The notes under the pieces are model-generated. The model searched no databases. It was not told where the DNA came from and worked only from the letters and a program-made list of their open reading frames with translations. A stretch of DNA of 6,325 nt, from the NCBI GenBank assembly GCA_900541715.1, contig UQLI01000054.1:1-6325 (forward strand), written 5' to 3'. How positions within the stretch are numbered: the first letter of the stretch is position 1; the number at the start of each line of letters is the position of its first letter. Source of the DNA: an uncultured Collinsella sp. (GTDB lineage Bacteria; Actinomycetota; Coriobacteriia; Coriobacteriales; Coriobacteriaceae). The position numbers and the translations under genes are program-made. Shown one piece after another: positions 4,396-6,325 of the stretch.

Positions 4396-6129
4396 ATGGC
4401 TACAGAAATAACCTCTTCGCGCTCATGGATGTCCGATGCCGCGATCTATCAGATTTACCCGCGCTCGTTTAAGGATTCGACCGGTTCGGGTCTGGGCGAT
4501 ATCGCGGGCATTACCCAGCAGATGGATTATCTTGAGCGGCTGGGCATCGAGGCCATATGGCTGAGCCCGTTCTACCCATCGCCGCTTGTCGACGGCGGCT
4601 ATGACGTGGCGGACTACTGCGATGTCGACCCTCGTCTCGGATCGCTTGACGACTTCGATGACATGATTGCCGCTGCCCATGCGCGCGGGATCAAGGTTGT
4701 CGTCGATATCGTGCCAAACCACTCATCCGACCAACATCCCTGGTTCAAAGCCGCTCTTGCCGCCGGTCCCGGATCGCCTGAGCGCGCCCGTTATATCTTC
4801 CGCGATGGTCGCGGCGAGCATGGTGAGCTGCCTCCCACCAATTGGAATGCCAACTTTGGCGGCCCCGCCTGGACGCGCGTTGCGGACGGTCAGTGGTATC
4901 TGCATATGTTTACGCCCGAGCAGCCCGACTTTGACTGGTCATGCCCCGAGGTCCACACATTCTTTTGTGACGTCCTCGCGTTTTGGAGCGATCGTGGCGT
5001 CGATGGCTTCCGTATCGATGTGGCGCACGGTCTCGCCAAGGACCTCGATCGCGATGATCTCGACCGTTGGCATCTCGCCGAGGGCGATGACATGGTTGAC
5101 GACGGTACCCATCCGCTATGGGACCGTAACGAGGTCCACGAGATCTATCGCGAGTGGCGCCGCGTGTTCGACCGTTATGATCCGCCGCGCAGTGCTGTTG
5201 CCGAGGCGTGGGTGCTGCCCGAGCGCCAGTATCTCTATGCGCGCCCCAGCGAGCTCGGGCAGACGTTCAACTTTGAGTTCGCCAAGGCCATTTGGACCTA
5301 TGACGACATGCATACCGCAATCGAGGAGGGCTTGAAGGCTGCCGTCGAATCCGATTCCGCTTCGACCTGGGTGCTTTCCAATCATGACGTGCCGCGCGTG
5401 GCGACGCGCTATGCCCTGCCGCAGATCAAGGCGACGCGCTACCACCAGATCGCGCTCGACTGGCTCCTGCGCGACGGGTCGTCTTATGACGAGAACCGTG
5501 AGCTCGGCGAGCGCCGCGCACGGGCGGCCCTTTTGCTTGAGCTGGCGCTTCCGGGCTCAGCATACGTGTATCAGGGCGAGGAGCTCGGCCTTTTTGAGGT
5601 GGCGGATATTCCGTGGGCTGCGCTCGAAGACCCTAACGCGACCAATACGCACGGGCCGAAGCGCGAGAAGGGGCGCGACGGCTGCCGTGTGCCCCTGCCG
5701 TGGGTGGCGGCGGACGATCCCGCGCAGGGCGGATCGTTTGGGTTTTCACCGGCGGACGCCGATGCGGCGCCCCATCTGCCGCAGCCTGCATGGTTTTCCG
5801 ATTACGCTGCCGATAGGGAAGAAGCGGACCCGACATCGATGCTTGCGCTCTATCGTGACGCCCTCTGGCTGCGGCGCAAGCTGCGCGGGTGCGCCAACGA
5901 TCTCGCGTGGCTCGATCTTGACGGGCGCACCGGCCTTGCGGATGGTGCCGAGGGCGCTGAGGGCGGCGTCATCGCCTATCGCCGCGACAACGGCTGGGCG
6001 TGTGTGACGAACTTCGGTGCAGCGCCCGTGGAGCTGCCTGCGGGCAGGGTCCTGCTCGCCTCATCACCGCTTGCAGACGGTAAGCTCGCGCAGGACAGCT
6101 CTGCCTGGATCATGCTCGGTGAGATGTAG
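4396..6129 (+). CDS. GH13 alpha-glucosidase (oligo-glucosidase type)
   Basis: A 577-residue cytoplasmic glycoside hydrolase that should release glucose from the non-reducing ends of maltose, isomaltose or short oligosaccharides. It begins straight into the catalytic barrel (AAIYQIYPRSF at about 15-25) with no signal peptide. Conserved GH13 regions are intact: DIVPNH (D104, H109), GFRID with predicted nucleophile D208 and R206, AEAW with acid/base E270, and NHD with stabiliser D331. The FGGPAWTRV, QWYLHMF and WDRNEVHEIYREWR stretches resemble actinobacterial glucosidases of the AglA kind (probably GH13 subfamily 30) more than Bacillus oligo-1,6-glucosidases; that and the linkage preference are inference. 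Length is normal for the family. ATG 4396 is supported by AGGGAG nine bases upstream. It stands alone between two tRNA-Gly genes, without a transporter or LacI-type regulator in view, and no clear terminator follows it. Confidence 0.93.
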   Translation: MATEITSSRSWMSDAAIYQIYPRSFKDSTGSGLGDIAGITQQMDYLERLGIEAIWLSPFYPSPLVDGGYDVADYCDVDPRLGSLDDFDDMIAAAHARGIKVVVDIVPNHSSDQHPWFKAALAAGPGSPERARYIFRDGRGEHGELPPTNWNANFGGPAWTRVADGQWYLHMFTPEQPDFDWSCPEVHTFFCDVLAFWSDRGVDGFRIDVAHGLAKDLDRDDLDRWHLAEGDDMVDDGTHPLWDRNEVHEIYREWRRVFDRYDPPRSAVAEAWVLPERQYLYARPSELGQTFNFEFAKAIWTYDDMHTAIEEGLKAAVESDSASTWVLSNHDVPRVATRYALPQIKATRYHQIALDWLLRDGSSYDENRELGERRARAALLLELALPGSAYVYQGEELGLFEVADIPWAALEDPNATNTHGPKREKGRDGCRVPLPWVAADDPAQGGSFGFSPADADAAPHLPQPAWFSDYAADREEADPTSMLALYRDALWLRRKLRGCANDLAWLDLDGRTGLADGAEGAEGGVIAYRRDNGWACVTNFGAAPVELPAGRVLLASSPLADGKLAQDSSAWIMLGEM

Positions 6130-6183
6130 GGGTCTCTTGCGGCGAGCTTGCGTTTGCCTGCGCCTTCCGCGGCGGCTGATGTC

Positions 6184-6201
6184 TTCGCGAGGTTCGCGAG
6201 G
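6184..6201 (+). repeat. Tandem 9-bp repeat forming a hairpin
   Basis: TTCGCGAGG occurs twice in direct succession (6184-6192 and 6193-6201). Since TCGCGA is self-complementary, the two copies can also pair as a 6-bp stem around GGT (6185-6199). It is the only hairpin candidate after the glucosidase stop and has no T-tract, so it is at best a poor terminator. Confidence 0.55.
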
Positions 6202-6210
6202 GCGTCGCAA

Positions 6211-6258
6211 AACTTTTCAAAAAAAGTTCTTGCATTTGGGTGGATCATCCCGTATATT
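6211..6258 (+). promoter_or_regulatory. Promoter of second tRNA-Gly with shared upstream element
   Basis: The -35 box is TTGCAT at 6230-6235 and the -10 box TATATT at 6253-6258, spacer 17. Upstream, AACTTTT (6211-6217) and AAAAGTT (6222-6228) form an inverted repeat, and AAAAAAGTTCTTGC reproduces the arrangement of the other two tRNA promoters. The -10 box ends 12 bases before the tRNA, as in the first tRNA-Gly. Confidence 0.75.
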
Positions 6259-6270
6259 AAATCCTCGCAG

Positions 6271-6325
6271 GCGGACATGGCTCAGTTGGTAGAGCACAAC
6301 CTTGCCAAGGTTGGGGTCGCGGGTT
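6271..6325 (+). tRNA. tRNA-Gly (anticodon GCC), second copy, cut by window end
   Basis: The 55 visible bases are identical to positions 1-55 of the tRNA-Gly at 3981, including the anticodon stem and GCC at 6304-6306. The T-arm and acceptor 3' strand lie beyond the window. It has its own promoter, so it is a functional-looking duplicate and not a fragment, as far as can be seen. Confidence 0.93.

Noticed and set aside
4211..4411. A 66-codon plus-strand gene in the glucosidase leader
   Set aside because: No domain is recognisable, it overlaps the glucosidase start, and it includes the antisense T-arm-like stretch, which often creates spurious frames.

Overview
The window looks like chromosomal DNA of a moderately high-GC actinobacterium, most likely a gut Coriobacteriia such as Collinsella. 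That assignment is an inference from the protein style (actinobacterial GH13 alpha-glucosidase, RsbU/SpoIIE-type phosphatase), GC-rich codon use and CCA-encoding tRNA genes; no marker gene fixes the genus. No phage, transposase, CRISPR or rRNA gene is visible.

Layout. Positions 1-554 hold no convincing complete gene. They contain several hairpins (170-195 and 206-224 are the cleanest), a very large imperfect palindrome at 286-410 (29-bp perfect outer arms, 13-bp perfect inner arms), a pair of 11-bp inverted repeats flanking it (257-267 and 470-480), and the promoter of a tRNA-Leu(GAG) gene at 555-645 with its terminator at 657-678. Then comes a two-gene signalling cassette: a PAS-GAF-PP2C (SpoIIE/RsbU-type) serine phosphatase (705-3050) and a small protein (3129-3875) that fuses a STAS anti-sigma-antagonist domain to a GHKL anti-sigma kinase domain. 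A tRNA-Gly(GCC) gene (3981-4056) with promoter and terminator follows, then about 300 bp of leader DNA with its own inverted-repeat element. A cytoplasmic GH13 alpha-glucosidase (4396-6129) comes next, and finally a second tRNA-Gly(GCC) gene, cut by the window edge and identical to the first over all 55 visible bases.

How the parts relate. The phosphatase and the STAS-kinase protein form a partner-switching pair: the kinase would phosphorylate a STAS serine (its own or another protein's), the phosphatase would remove that phosphate in response to a signal sensed by PAS/GAF, and the free STAS would release a sigma factor or other target. No sigma factor is encoded here. The glucosidase is a separate carbohydrate-utilisation gene. 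All three tRNA promoters carry the same A/T-rich, palindrome-like element at fixed distance from a TTGC-type -35 box, which suggests one shared mode of control for stable RNA genes.

The most distinctive items are the 125-bp palindrome, the shared tRNA-promoter element, and the cis-fused STAS-kinase with its neighbouring phosphatase.
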